From Antedon bifida (lineage: Eukaryota; Echinodermata; Crinoidea; Comatulida; Antedonidae), in NCBI GenBank assembly GCA_963402885.1, contig OY727093.1:24117409-24181408 (forward strand): 64,000 nt of DNA. Direction: 5' to 3'. The notes below the pieces were generated by a model. It did no database searches, was not told the DNA's origin, and saw only the letters and a program-made list of their open reading frames with translations. Within the stretch, counting starts at the first letter, position 1, and every line of letters starts with the position of its first letter. The position numbers were made by a program, and so were the translations under genes. Positions 1 through 14,300 of the stretch are shown in pieces.

Positions 1-1161
1 CGTTTCAAATATCCATTAGCCGTATTTGGTAAGCTTCAGATCGGCTCGTATCTCTTAACAGAAAATTCAATGCACATCCGGTCGTTATTGCCAAATTGAT
101 CTCAATTCAATCAGAGGAATATAATTATTTATCTCTGCTTGTCAGGTAATAATTACAAACATTAGCATATTGTTTAATAAGTGACCTAACGCTGTAATAT
201 TAAATTTGTATCATCATCATGATTATTATAATTAGATATTCGCATGTCGGGTTGACTTTAAGATTCACGAGTTACCGTTCATGCTTTTATTACTGGAGCA
301 TGCGCGTAAAGATCACGTTGTCCTGATTGTAGTATTTAACCACAATCTCCTTGTGGTATCCTATATTTTTACGTCTAAGATGTTGATGTCCTACGTGAAA
401 TTAAAAAAAATGCAAATATCGTATTAATGTCTATGCCAAGTTGTTATATCTGATCAATCAACTTTATGCTAGTATATATTTATTATTAATCAATATCATG
501 TATTTAGTAAAATAAGCAGGTATGTGTAGTGTATCTCCACATATGGCATTGCCTCCAGTTATGCAATTCCGTAATACTTTGTGACATGTATCAATGTATG
601 ATACAGGCATCATATGTGATAAATCTGACCGTCAGAATTTACCATGATACTTGAAGACATTATAGATACAGAGTGCAGTGAGTTTCGGATAACCACCAAG
701 GCCGAGTGAGAGTTTCACATCAACGTATCACGACATATCGGACAACACAAGGATATTGTTTTATATCTGATTGTACACACATGGCGTGCAATAGTACGCA
801 CTATTTGAACGGTCGTTCTCGTTTGAAATATATTTTCTTTATACTATTACTTTTTACCTTTTTACTAAAAAAGCATTTAAATTAGCTTTAGATCGTTTGA
901 ATGATTTTGAACATCTCTCTACAAGACGTGGAATCTTGAAGTAACCTGGATGAGTTCGATTTGCCTGTCGATGTTTTGTAATGGTGTCGCTGCATTTCTA
1001 GCCTATCTACAGTAGGCATATGCCTGTTAGTATTAGACTAGACCTAGGAGCTTTAGCCTAGCTAAGCCTAGGATTGTTTGGTCGCTTGTTGACATAATTA
1101 ACACTAAACAGTAGGTGTGTTTGTAAATCCAAATAAATATAATATTTATTTATGATATTGA

Positions 1162-1220
1162 ATGATGAAAGGTTATATATCAACGAGTCGAAGTCGAGTT
1201 GAAATAAACCTTTCATCATC
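1162..1220. repeat. Imperfect hairpin, about 28-bp arms
   Basis: The two halves are reverse complements: the left arm begins ATGATGAAAGGTT and the right arm ends AACCTTTCATCAT, with matching internal segments around CAACGAGTCGA and GTCGAGTTG. There are a few one-base gaps and almost no loop. It looks like the remnant of a short palindromic repeat. No target-site duplication is evident. Confidence 0.6.
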
Positions 1221-2547
1221 TTCATATACGACAGTATTTGCCCCTATCACGACATGCTGTGTATGTACGGTTAGGTTACGGCGGTACATGTAAACATATT
1301 ATGATGCTGAATTACCGAATATTTGTGACACTGGAGAAATCTAGATACAGTACCGAGACTGTATCACTATTTTGATTTGCTCTATTTATTATATGTTTTA
1401 TTCTTTGAATAAACCAATCGGCAAATTTTACTTAATTTATTGTGTACTTCGTTCAGCCGATGGCTGTAAAGTTAATTTAAGTAAATAAATACTTTTCATT
1501 AAATTGATTTAATTAATTCTGTGAATTCAACTTTAAGTAGGGCGACCTATTGATATTAAAAATCAATGAAATTATGGCGGCAATCATTGTCTTATTAATT
1601 GCTATGAATTTTAAATAAGACTGGATTATAATAACCTTGATTTGTACTGACCGTGATTAACTTATAGCTCTTCCGTGAAATATATGTTAATAATAATGTG
1701 TAATTCAATTATTATATATATGGTGATATTTTTAAAAATGTTAGGATACACTCGGATCATGGTTATTTATGACCGATGCGATGGTCTTGATTTTATAGGC
1801 CTAAATTATATCATTAGTGTCATTTGCTGTTGTTTATTAGTTTTCCACAAATAATACATATATTAATTATTAATAATGTTACAATCAGCATATTCAAAAC
1901 AGTTTAATAGTAATATGTCATATCACACACTACTGTATAGGAAACAATAGTTCATTAAAGTGATGTAACTCTATATGCTATGACATATCAACCACGTATA
2001 CATTAATGTAAAACATAGAGAGTAGGCCTATATTACCCTGTGTCCATAGGAACACTTCTAAATTCACGTTCAAGGTGGGATTATTATAAAAAATAACGTC
2101 AGGTACATTGCAAACAATGTATTACAGTAACAATGTCTCTAAACCCATGTGACTCGAATCTCAGGAGACATACCTATTGCTTAAATTTATATTATTCAAT
2201 ACAAAAACACATTATAATACTGTTGAGAGTGATTAACAAACAGATCATACACATCAATGGAAAATTATGTTTTCATATGGAATGTAATAGAGCCCCGACA
2301 CAGTATAAAAAGCGTTGAATACATACGTCAATGACGCGCATGGTGTCACAGTTCAAGTTCAAAAACTGTATTTTCTTTCCTTTTCTTCCCATTACCAGCG
2401 AGAAACTTGTCAATCACATAATAAATAAATTGATCGTGCTTATAAACTTAGGAAGTGAATTAGAAAGAGTCACCTACTAATAACCTAGTTTATACACAAA
2501 AACTGTAGTACTGGTTGTACCGAATTTTCAAAACAAACGAATTACAA

Positions 2548-2618
2548 TGTGATGGCGCTAGTTACAATCTGTAATGCATGATTAATTAATAGAACGACGC
2601 AATATACAAACGGCATAT
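2548..2618. repeat. Dispersed repeat, copy 1 of 2
   Basis: About 70 bp that start with GTGATGGCGCTAGTTAC are repeated in the same orientation at 23356-23425, with shared blocks ATGCATGATTAATT and GACG(C/T)AAT. Ends and family are unknown. It is probably part of an old mobile element. Confidence 0.55.
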
Positions 2619-2972
2619 AATATGGCGAGGGATTGCTTTGGTCCATTTCTGGTACAGGAGACCAGTGTACGTTTGCTATTTTAACAAGCCAGATGTGTTG
2701 TAAATAAAGTACACATGAATTTAGCTGATTATCCTGTAATTGGCGATATCGCTGTTAGGTGTATGTGAAATAAAAATTTTTTTAAATGAACTTATTGACC
2801 GACATCGTAAGCATATAGTGTCGAATTTGACATTTTATATATCCAATGTTTTATCATTAAATTAGGCCTATAATGTGACTTTTTTAATATAGACTCAACA
2901 CAGAGGCTTGGATTACAAGTCTACTGAAACTCTATTATTGGATTATGAATCACTTAAGAACTGCAAGCAATA

Positions 2973-3020
2973 TTAAAAAAAAAATAAAAATAAAAAAAAA
3001 AATATATAAAAAAATATATA
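2973..3020. repeat. A/T low-complexity tract
   Basis: A run of almost only A with scattered T, ending in ATATATA blocks. No element attaches clearly to it. Confidence 0.7.
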
Positions 3021-3493
3021 TTTCAAGCTTAATTCAGACTTGAATTCAGGCCTAATTGAAAATTAGATTAAATTACAACAAGAAAGTTAGTATAACTATC
3101 TCCGAACTGATCATGATAATTTCTTTATTTTTAATATCGATACCGGGTTGACTTTGATTGAAAAGAAAATAGCAAAGACCACCAATCTACTGCTTTAGCG
3201 TCATATGCTCTTCACGTTGATAGACCAACCAATGTAGCGTAATAATTAAAACTTATCTATAGGCTAACTCTAAAAAAACAAAGAAAGAAACTATGATAAA
3301 CCATGTTTCATTTAAAACTAGGAAACGCAATAGCAAAATGTGTAGTCTAAAGGAACAAACGTAATATAATATAATAACAATTGTATTTTAAAATACAGAG
3401 ATTACAATTTTAAAAGTACCGTTATATCAACATACACCTTATATTAGCAGACGCGATACATTCTGTTTATTGTCGTTGGACATAAAGGTACGA

Positions 3494-3526
3494 GCAGGGA
3501 AGAGTGAAATTGCACTCTTTCCTGGT
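3494..3526. repeat. Short palindromic repeat (GGGAAGAGTG family), copy 1
   Basis: A perfect or near-perfect palindrome: GCAGGGAAGAGTGAAATTGC is followed by its reverse complement ending CTTTCCTGGT. Related palindromes lie at 24690-24725 and 63070-63100, so this is a dispersed family of about 30-36 bp hairpins. Confidence 0.6.
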
Positions 3527-6500
3527 ACAAGAAACGGCTGCCACTATCAGTTCTTTAACTATAATACAATTATTTTGCGCACCAGTGATGTCAGAACGTA
3601 ACAACTCATTATGCTTCACCAATCAAAGGTAGGCCTAGTCATACTTTAAGCAGACGATTAATAGTCAGGTACTCCATAACGGTCATCGAACGCGTGAATA
3701 TACATTTTGTATTACCTCACTGGGGTAATTTAAGTTCAGTAAGGGAATACCTGTCAAGTCTGAACGCAGATACTGTAGCTTCGTACGATAATGCCTCTAC
3801 AACCCAACCGTCGTTACTGGGCACAGTCTGTACACTTGCTAAGACCCGGCTTTTTTTATGTATACATATATTTTCCATTTTTAAGATAGCTGACATTTTC
3901 AGGTATCAAATTAATAATTACCAAATTCACTATGTAACGAAAATTGCGCATTTAACAAAAGGTTATACGGAACGTCAAGTCTACAAGATGCCGGGGATAT
4001 GGAGTGTAATAACACGTTACAGGTTTACTTATATAATAATCCATAATTTATTATGACAATAATACTCGTGCGTCAATAAAATGACCAGCCATGTTCTTCA
4101 ATTCATAATCCCTCCCCAAACTATCGTAAAAATAAAAACTTAAAATCCTCGTGTGAAAAATTACTATTCCCAAATGTACGAATACGGATGTATGCGCACA
4201 AAATTATGATCACATAAAAAACAAACTTTTCCATACTAGTATTCTCATTGCATGGCCACTGTTCTTATTCCCGCCAAATTATTGTTACACGCCAGCTGAG
4301 CAAAGGTGCATTGGCTCTGTTTAATACCACTGCTAATAAATAATAATTAAGCTCAACATATACTAAGTAACAGTCATTTTATAACACCTAAGATCAATTA
4401 TGATTGATCAATACTTTATGATTAATGATGATTGGTTAACACTTTGGCATTGATTAGTATTGCATTGTATTGACAGGTTTCATTTCCTGATTATACTCTA
4501 TTATACTATTGCACTCGTGTATTTCTCGAGTTATTTAGTTTATATAGTAATAGTGTTCACGTTTGTTATTCGAATAGTAATGTTTCACTATAAAGAAGAT
4601 CTCCGATGTGTATAACTTAGGTGACAGAGGTGTGGTAGGTTCTGAGTGGCACGGTCTCAAATCAACCATTACGCTTAAGGGCGAAGAAGTCATCATCGTA
4701 GATTCCGATTGTGCTTGGCAACACTAGTAAGCTTCCAACAAAAACTATTTTGATTTTTGATATTCAGACCTATTTAATTATAGGCCTAGGATGTATTTAC
4801 GATCAATTAGTATTGAAGCGTTCTTTCACTTGAGCTGAACCTGCACTAGACATGGTCAAGTGAGTGGCTCTCACTCATAAGTTAGTTAGGTTTGAATCGA
4901 ATCATAGTAGGTTTTGCATTCCGACATTTCATTGAATTTTCTGTTTAAGAGAACGGTATGATTGAACAATAATTTTCACTATTAAATCTGTAAATAGCTT
5001 GATTTATTCATACTCTTTTTGAACTCTCTTATAGCCTTACGCTTATATGTTAAGATAGTGGTGCCTCAATGGAATAATGAGTTGTTTCAATATAACCTGT
5101 TATAAAATTCACTGTCCTCCCCAAACGGCCGTAAATTATGGTAACAAGAAATCTTCGAAACAGCAATTTATTTTCCAAAGATAAAACCATAGGAAATGTA
5201 TGCAAATTGAAATTCAATTTCAATCAGTCAGACGTAGTGTCAGAGCCAGAATGAACGTCATGATGTTGACGACTGTTGTATACGCACTTGTGACCTGCGA
5301 GACGACAACATTGAACGTATCTGGATGAGATTTTATTGATAAAATAATGATCTTGTTGGAAATTTAAGATCTTCCATGAATTTTACTATTAAATTTGAGC
5401 TACAGGATTTGTGAAACAGGGTGGGAGAGGAGAAGGGGACTAAAAATAGTCTGCCAAATATAGATATCAAAAAAGTAGTCCATATTTTCATCTTAGTTGT
5501 CAGGAGGAGAGGGGGACACCCTGTCCTGAATCCGCCCCTGAGCTACATTCACGTAAACTTCACACAACGCAACACAACACTTCTTGAATTTGAATGCCAT
5601 CAATTGTGTTAAGTCATGCTAATTCCGTCTTCTTTGCCATTGGACATTCAAGATGCTTTACTTTTATTCCTTCGTTCTTTATTTAGCGACGTTGATCAAC
5701 GGTCATGTGTACAGATACAAGGATATGAAAAGAGGGAAATATATGGGCCATACTTAAACATTTAACTTCCAGTCCCACCTTTAGAAAAGGTGAGAATTAG
5801 GCTAGACCTTTTAGAAAGTTAATGTTTTCATGAGGTAAAAATCAACCCCATACCCAATGCACTCCCAACATATCCTGGATTATACGGTCGTGTCCGATAT
5901 CTGGTTCTCTTTATTTGTTCTGTGATAGTTCATGTGTTACACAATAGTTTTCAGGCTAAACACTGCTGTCGTTCATCGTCGTATGAGACTTTATCAAGGA
6001 CCTTTTTAGGATCTATATTTCTCCTCTAGGTACCATAATAAAAACAAATTGCCTTGAGTTCCTTGCCTTTGATGACATCGAAATTGCATTCATACATACC
6101 TATCGTGTTAGCTAAATTCAGACTGACAAATTGTGTATGTTCTGTAATAATACTATTTTTAGATATTGCAAATTTCTAGTGAGAACACACCAATGTCTAT
6201 ATTAGAACGCTCCACAGTGGATAACAAAATACGGTGGCTCTCAATCGTAATTTTATGGTTTTTAAGTAAAATTTTAAAAAACATTCTGTATAATATCGAA
6301 GATGTGGCAATTTAACTGTTTATGACGTAACACACGTGGTGAAACTATCAGTTACAATCGCCGCATGCAATCGCAGAGAACGAAAGCTGTAAACTTATGC
6401 CTAGGCCAATGTTTTGTAGTAAAACAATGACCTTTCGGTTCTGACAAGCAATGAAGCCTGACGAAAGATAACATTGCTGTACAAAATATCAATCGCTGAT

Positions 6501-7462
6501 ACGCTATAAAAAGCTGGAATTATATAAAGTATGTTTAATTATAAAGAATGCAACAACTTTTGTTGAAGGTATACGTAGGCCTACCGATACCCTGTCTTTT
6601 AGATCTAGTACAACCCTAAAAAGGCGTGGAAAGGAACTGGCCACCCTACCACATGAGCTCCTAACAGCTCATTCCCCTACGTTCAAAATGAATTTTCAAA
6701 TACCATTCTTGTCATCTTTCTTGACAATGTCCTATTTTGTATTTATCGATGTACTAGAACAAATTGGCAAGAAATACGATATTTACAGTCAATTGTACGA
6801 TACATTTACGTTTAATTCTTTATATATTATATGTACTAATTTTGGTCTAATTTGCAAATGGAACAATACACTTTTCCAAGAAACACCTTGGGACTATAGT
6901 TATACTTAATGGAATTGTAAATGTTGAAAGTACATACGGCACCGTAACAAGATGATTGTCTTGCCTTCAATTATTAAAATACACACAGACATGCTGGTAA
7001 GAAAGGATAACCAGTAACCTTGTAAAACACTCTTACGAGCTAGGCCTAATGGTTGAGTTCTTTTTCATTAAATCACAGCACAAACAACGGTTCAAAGAAC
7101 CCCTATTATGGCATGGATCTAGGTACAGTAGTTTTCTAGTGATATTATAATATGATGATGATATACTTATTCCCCAAGTTTTCACGAAAGTATAGTGTTT
7201 ATTGTTTGGTAGGGCCCTTTATAGGGCGGAGGTGGGGAGGCGGAGTTCATTTGAGGGAGGTGCTTATTCGAGGGATATGTTTAATTTTTTAGTTTTAATA
7301 ATATGGTAACATTTATAATCAAATGAAATCCTCTAATAGATATGAAAAGTGGTAAAAAGAATAACAAATGCTTGGTAAATTGTAGATAACAGTGCGATGA
7401 CTACAAATAGTATAATTGTGTTATTATAAATGTGGATGGACGTTTATTAGATAGTTGGGTTA

Positions 7463-7479
7463 GGGGGGGGGGGGGGGGG
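7463..7479 (+). repeat. Homopolymer of 17 G
   Basis: Seventeen consecutive G on the plus strand, unusual in this AT-rich window. It abuts the start of the dispersed repeat at 7480. The length is likely to vary between individuals and to be error-prone in assembly. Confidence 0.9.
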
Positions 7480-8335
7480 TTATTAATCAAAGTGATTTTT
7501 TTATTGGAGAGGCGTTTATTCAAATAAATACCATCCTAATAATTAATACATTATTTAATTTAAACATCTTTTGAAACTTCCGTGACAGAGTGGGCCGTTT
7601 CGGCCCAAGGAAGAATTAAGACATTACGGCTTGCAACATGGGCAGACATCTCGGTCCTAACGGGACACAGATAGCCTACAGTTATTCCTGCCAGCTTACT
7701 CAATAAAACACGGCTATCGGGATTTCACTCGATTTTAAACAAAATGTCTTATCATGAAATCTCCCTATGTAATTTTATAATACTATTCCCCACAATATAT
7801 TCCGGTTCTTTATGGCGTATATTTAATTTGATCTTTATTAATTTGCAGTATAATTTTTATTTTTTAACTACTGTACCTTCACACGCGCGGTCCGTTCCTA
7901 AAATGAACAAAAAACTGAAATGGCTATAGCCACTAATGGCCAACTTAAGCTCCAGTCCTACTATCGGGTTTTTTTTAGGGTCAAATCTATTATTTTAACT
8001 GCTCCCTTGTGTATAAAAGAGAGAAAATAGTTGAAACCAGGTTGTTGCAAGGTGAACTCATCGTGAACCCGGAAATTACTTTGACCGCGAAGAATTGAAA
8101 TTGAGTTGAAAATCTACTGTTGAAATCATAAATTTTGTTAAAAAACTCTTTATAATATCTTCCTAAGATAGAAATATGAAACAATATCGTAATAGTGAAA
8201 ACTAATGTTATCAAATTTACATTTCACGGTACATCTGAGATAGATCAGGTAGGTATCCAAGGCGGAGATTTGTACCGAAGTTTTTCCATTGTGTTCGCCT
8301 ATGTCAGAATTAACCATAATTTATATATAGATTGT
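7480..8335 (+). repeat. Dispersed repeat family R, longer copy
   Basis: This segment matches 44895-45475 in inverted orientation. Shared blocks include the GGAGAGGCGTTTATTCAAAT end, a middle block around TAATGGCCAACTTAAGC, and the far end around GTCAGAATTAACCATAAT. The copy here carries about 340 bp (roughly 7545-7885) that the other lacks. Short open frames appear in both copies but on several frames at once, as expected from nucleotide similarity rather than coding. A more divergent third copy may lie at 48700-48960. Family unknown; probably a non-autonomous mobile element. Confidence 0.65.
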
Positions 8336-11173
8336 CAAAGTATTGCAATACTATATTTTAGTTTTAAGTTTATTCTCCAAGGGCCCATACATTTACCTAC
8401 TTGTGTTAAACCAAGGGCTCATAAATTTACCTACAAACTGGGAGTCTGAGAGATTGGAATGTTCCATTAATCGCAAATCAATACATTTGTATAAACGTAT
8501 ATTAACTCTATCAAAATAGTATTTTTTAAAGAAATCGGCCTGTCTTCAACATTATGATACTGTACTCGAGCTGTTCAACCGGTTTCAGCTATTAAAAACA
8601 ATTATCGTAGGAGGAGATAGGAAAATGCGTATTATTGTGTGCAGGTCGATCGGAAAACACCCCTATTTGGGGCATATAGTTGAACCTAAATTCGTTTTAA
8701 TTGTCAATAACTAATTATCTAACTAAATTTAATTAGTAAACAGGGTTACATCAGGTGGTTAAAATCAGTACCGAAAGTACGAACCAACTTTATATACCAT
8801 CGAGTAAACATTCTAGAAATAACGCGCGATTTACCGAATTTTGCCCTTACGTAAATTTATATATAGATCACAAGCGATGTGAATAAACCGAATTATCTTG
8901 CGTTACATGGGTAATTTTGTAACACTGTAATTTACGCTCTTCTAATACTAGGGACTGTTGGGGGAAACCACTCCCATTTAGATGATTGCTGGATAACGTG
9001 TATTTCGATAGTGAAAAGAAATGATCATTCATCGATTTAGAAGATAAATTAGTCACACTTTCCACTAGCATGACAAACAATGTTTTGCTGCACTGGTCTC
9101 GAATGGCTAGACTATACGGTTGAACTCATTAATAAGCTTGGATTTTGAGATCATACAATTCATTTGGTTGATGTGGCCCATGACACTAAAATGACCATAC
9201 TCGTGAAAGCAGACAGACAAACCATTAATCTATTTTACGGCTACGGAAATACAATTCACCTTCTCCGTCCAGTTCAGCTTCCAATGAACATTAGGTTTTA
9301 TACAAAATGAACGTGTACTGTATAGTACGGAATATAGTAAGCAGTCAAACATGTCAAATAAACAGCTACCGAACTGTTGTGTTGTTGGCTTTAAAACGTA
9401 CAATACATAATGAAAAACATGTTTTAGAATGTTTGAACATTAGCGTTGCGCAAGACTACGTACATGCATATCGTCATTGTGTATACACCCGTGTCTGCAG
9501 CTGTCAATAGACAGATTCTAACCGACTATCGCAAGTAAAAGAGTCTAACTGTATTAAATACTTTTAAAGTATAGAATTATGTCTTACCTTAATTAAATTT
9601 CATGGAGGATTGAATGAAGACTGAATAAAATAATGAAATAGTAAGAAAAACACCATATTGTAATAACTAATTATTGTTAACATAATATTATAAAAGAATC
9701 TTAATGATAAACAATAACTTGACACAAAACAAAACCAAATGTTTAAGTGAAAAAAACAAATATATTTAATTCATTTGTTTAGACATTTACTAACTTAAAT
9801 CAGACCATAATTTCATAATGCAAATCATAGTTATCTTGCTGTGCTGTAGTTTAATATGTTATTTTGTATTATTATATTCTGTAAAAGTGGATGTACTACA
9901 TTGGATGATATGATTCATTGATACCAAAGTGATTACCTTTTTGTTTTAATTATTAAATTCGGAACCAACTGTTCCCGTCCCATAGACAAAATTTCACACC
10001 TAAAAAAACTGCAATGCAAACAAATAAATATAATTATTAATATTAACATTAATATTAATTAATATTATCATTACTTAATTCATTATCGTAAGTGACATTG
10101 TTATGCCCCTCATCTACTCTGGATCCAATAGTACTTATGATGACGCTCCTCGTGTATACTAGAGCGTGTCATAGGACATAAAGATCTGGCTAGAACATAA
10201 TGTGCAGTTATTGTTATGCTGGAATAAAACTCTTGTTTTCAGCATGAGTTCTGTCACTTCACTATCTTAGACTAAGCCTACTTGAATGCTGCTTCATCAA
10301 AATCCCCACATATAATTACAAAGTGGCGATGTTTATTATTATTTTCGGAGACATCATATTTGAAATTGTTGATTTTGATTTCCCAAAAAATGTTGTCTAT
10401 TGTGTATTTATGAAGCCTTTCTTCTTTAAGTATACCATCAGTATAACTTTTTTTGTATAATTTAATTGTGATACTGAAATGGAAATAGGCCTAAATGTTA
10501 AATCTGAGATTTCGTCTAATTACATCGGGCATCGCAACCTCGACGCATATACGCAAAAACAACGATAATGAAACAATACTATTAATTATCTACAGTATAT
10601 TCACAATAAAAACAAACACATTATTGGAATGAAGGTCATGATTATGATAGCGATGGCGTTACATATTTTGTATAAAAGTGTCTTCGAATTAGGCCTAAAA
10701 TTTGTTAACGCGTTTTTATTAGAGTGCCATACCTCTTCAGCTGTTTAATTTGTGATATAAATTACACTAGCATAAAGTTCACTTTTAATTTTAAATGTTA
10801 AATAATATATAAATCAGATTCTTACATGTATGTCAGATATAGGTTGAAATAGTTGAAATTGCATTGATATTGCCATACACGTAATAATATTTTCTTTAAG
10901 CTTGCTTACACGCATTAGTGCGTTAGCAGCATACTAAAACGTCAAACTTTCACTTGTTTGATTTACAGCTGTAAGAATTCTGCCTTTTTTATTTAAACCA
11001 TACAGTAGGCCTATAGAAATGACTTACAGGCCAAAAATATCAATTAGGCCAATGTGTAAGAGTTATCAAAGGATATCGTAACGTGATAAACTTTCTCTTT
11101 ATCTATAAACTTTGTTATAAATAATTATATTGAGTTTTTTACAAACATAATTCGATTTGATGCAATGGATTTA

Positions 11174-11318
11174 GGCCCGTTGGTCCCTAGCCCTTTGCCA
11201 TCCGGCCTGTTGCCACCCGAACTTTTTTAGCCGGTCTTAACCGGTTTGTTGCCACTTCCGGCCAGTTGCCACTCCCGGCTGTTACCACTCGGTCTTTTAC
11301 CACCCGGCCTTTGCCACA
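11174..11318. repeat. Degenerate GC-rich minisatellite, period about 17 bp
   Basis: Variants of CCGGCCTGTTGCCAC recur about eight times with substitutions and small gaps. It stands out because its base composition is much richer in C and G than the flanks. Confidence 0.7.
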
Positions 11319-14300
11319 TTATGTATTTTGCCACATGCGGGTGGGAGGAAGGGATGCAGAGCGAGAGTATAGGTTCTATTTGTAAATAAATAATAATAAA
11401 CAGTAAAAATGAACATCTGAATCATAAAATATTCTTAATATTTTTTATTGTATATAAATGTTTTAACCCTATGTTTATGTACTTTTTTACATTTTATCTG
11501 CAGTGTATAAACAAAGATTTTCTATTCGTACATTCGATAAAGATGAATTTTAAAGCCAAATAAACGATATTCATATATTTTTTGTAATCATTATTTAATT
11601 GAGATGGTACACTTGGTAGCAGTATATTTCAAAAAGATACATTATGTTCAACATTTAATAACCGAGTCATAGTGATGACGTCAATTCATTGGAATTGTAA
11701 AAAAAAGCGTTGTACCATCTCATGGTAACGCTTTGAAATCTTAGACGTCAATCCATAAAATGTTAATTTAATAATTTATCCGACAAACAGAATATTCAAT
11801 TACTTCTTTTAATTTCCTACTTGAAGGAAAGTCGATTCATGAAATAGTTTATTAATCTGATATTGGATTCTGTCCAGGGAAGATTAAAACAATTAATATA
11901 CCAAGTCTGATTTTGATAAAAATTTCAAAGAAGCTCGGTTACGAACAAATACCTTCTACATTCTGTATACTGTATTATCCTTCATATATTTAACATCTCG
12001 TTAATTAAAATTGTAGTGAAATCCTAATTTGACATATCTCGGATATTGAGGCATAAAAATGTCATCCATTCAAATATAGTTTGAAATTACTGTACTAGAA
12101 TTTGAATTGGGTAACGATGGGTTGCGCATGAATGAATGAATTGCAGAATTTTGACAAATATTATGTTGCACACGTCGTCTTGTTTCCATTGGTAATATAA
12201 ATACTTTTTAACAAGGTTATCATAATAATGTTGACTAATACATTACAATTGATTTTGTCCGTATTATTTCATATAACTGTGCAACATTTTATTAATGTTG
12301 ATTAATAAACTCTCCATATTTATTCTTTTCTGTATTTGTAATTCCTCATTGAAATGGATATAAATAGAAACACCATTCTATTTACTTATTCTATTTATAG
12401 TATTGTAAAACTGGAGGAGGTTATTATTATTCGTATTTTGTCAAAGATATGTCATGTTAAAATCGATCGATGAAGTTACTTTGAAAAATATACATACCAC
12501 TAATTGCGCAGCAAGATTTAGGTCACATGTTACTCACATAGTCCTAAAACTATACTTGAATACCACTGCCAAAAAAGATTTGGATTATGAGTTCAAAATA
12601 AAATAATTTCAAAAGCAATCAGCTCGGTAACGGTGGTTGTATAAATCAGGCCTACACATCAAATAATAAAAGACTAACTAAATAGTCAAACCAATTTGTT
12701 ATCAATCGTAAATAGGCCTATAATTAATTAGGCAGAATTGGCCTGCTTAAGGTCATTCTGTTTAATTACAACTTGTATTATCTCTGAAGAAGGAACAATA
12801 TCAAGAAGATAGATATCATATTTTACCATCGGTTTGATATAAAGAAATTTTTCACGGAAATATAATATATTGATTATTAGATAACTAATAACCCACCCAC
12901 ATCATTCTTTGGCGTTAATACAATGCAGGCCTTATTCTTCGAATCTGGGGTGACCCTATGTTCTGTTCTTTCTTTGAACGGTTGTAATATAACAATCAGA
13001 ATGTGGAACACAGTCAGTATCATGAAAGTAATTGTAATAGCGATTAATGTGTTCACAACAGATATATACCTTTTATACATTCTTGAAATTAATTTTTTCT
13101 TCAATGTGCGTCATACACAATCATTTGCAATGCACTTTGATACACTAAGAAGGAGTGAGCTTAAATTTCTACACTGAAGCTTCTGGTCAAATTACTTGAG
13201 TTGCGCGAGTATCATCGTCCTAGTGAGAATTGAACCAAACTCTTCTGCGATGTAAGTCTTATGTAGAAACGAAATTGATATAATAAAATAGAAGAGGATT
13301 CACGATTTAAATCCAGATTGATCAGATAGCAATATTGAACCGGAACGTTGACATTTAACATTTAAAAACTAACAGCTCTTTATTCAAAGTTCGACACACA
13401 AAATTAAACAAGAAATAATAGATTTGAATGGGTAGATGAATACGAAAATCTTGACACGTTTCTGATGATTAGGTCGTCAACAGCAATTTGATGCTGATGA
13501 TATAGTTTATTGACATTGTTAATTATAAATAAAGACGCCTACTGACTTTCTTCTGAATGGTCTATGATAGATCAAATAGTATCTTTAAATCGATAACACG
13601 AGAATAATCAACAAACCACATTAGTGAAATAAATTGCGACGTGTGTTCTGTTTTTTGCTGCTGTTTGCTGTAATCTGAATATCATGAATTGTATATGGTA
13701 GTCAAGAAAACAAGCGTAGATGAAGTATATGCGTCTGTAATAAACAAAATCTACGTCTTAACAGAGATTCTAGAAAAGGATTAATGAATTGATGAAAGAG
13801 CTACTTTTCTGTCCACATAACATCAACATACTAGTACCACTATCATACGCCACTATACTACATGGGCCTACAAAAACGTTTCAATTCGCACGCTGACGCT
13901 ACTGCTTCTACTATTCTAAATTCCCGAAATCATGTTCTTTATAATAGGCACATGCGTGTCCCATGTAAAAGTATTTAATAATATGGATTAATTCGGTACG
14001 GCAACAGAAATTTAATTTTAGAAAACACTTTTAAGATTTGTGAAAGGTTGTATTTGTTACAATTTCCTAGAGATAATTAATTTTAGATTTCGTTAACCAA
14101 TATTGTTGCTGTTTAGCAGCTATTCATATTATACACAGCAATTTGATCTACTGTTACGCTTTATTGCTGGTCAGATCCGACGAAAGTTCAACTTTTGAAT
14201 ACAAAACATTGGCCTAAGACGACCTAGGCAAGTTTACGACTTTCGCTCTTTGCGGGTGAAATCATTTATTGCAGGCGTGTACACTTTAAATACAGATGCA

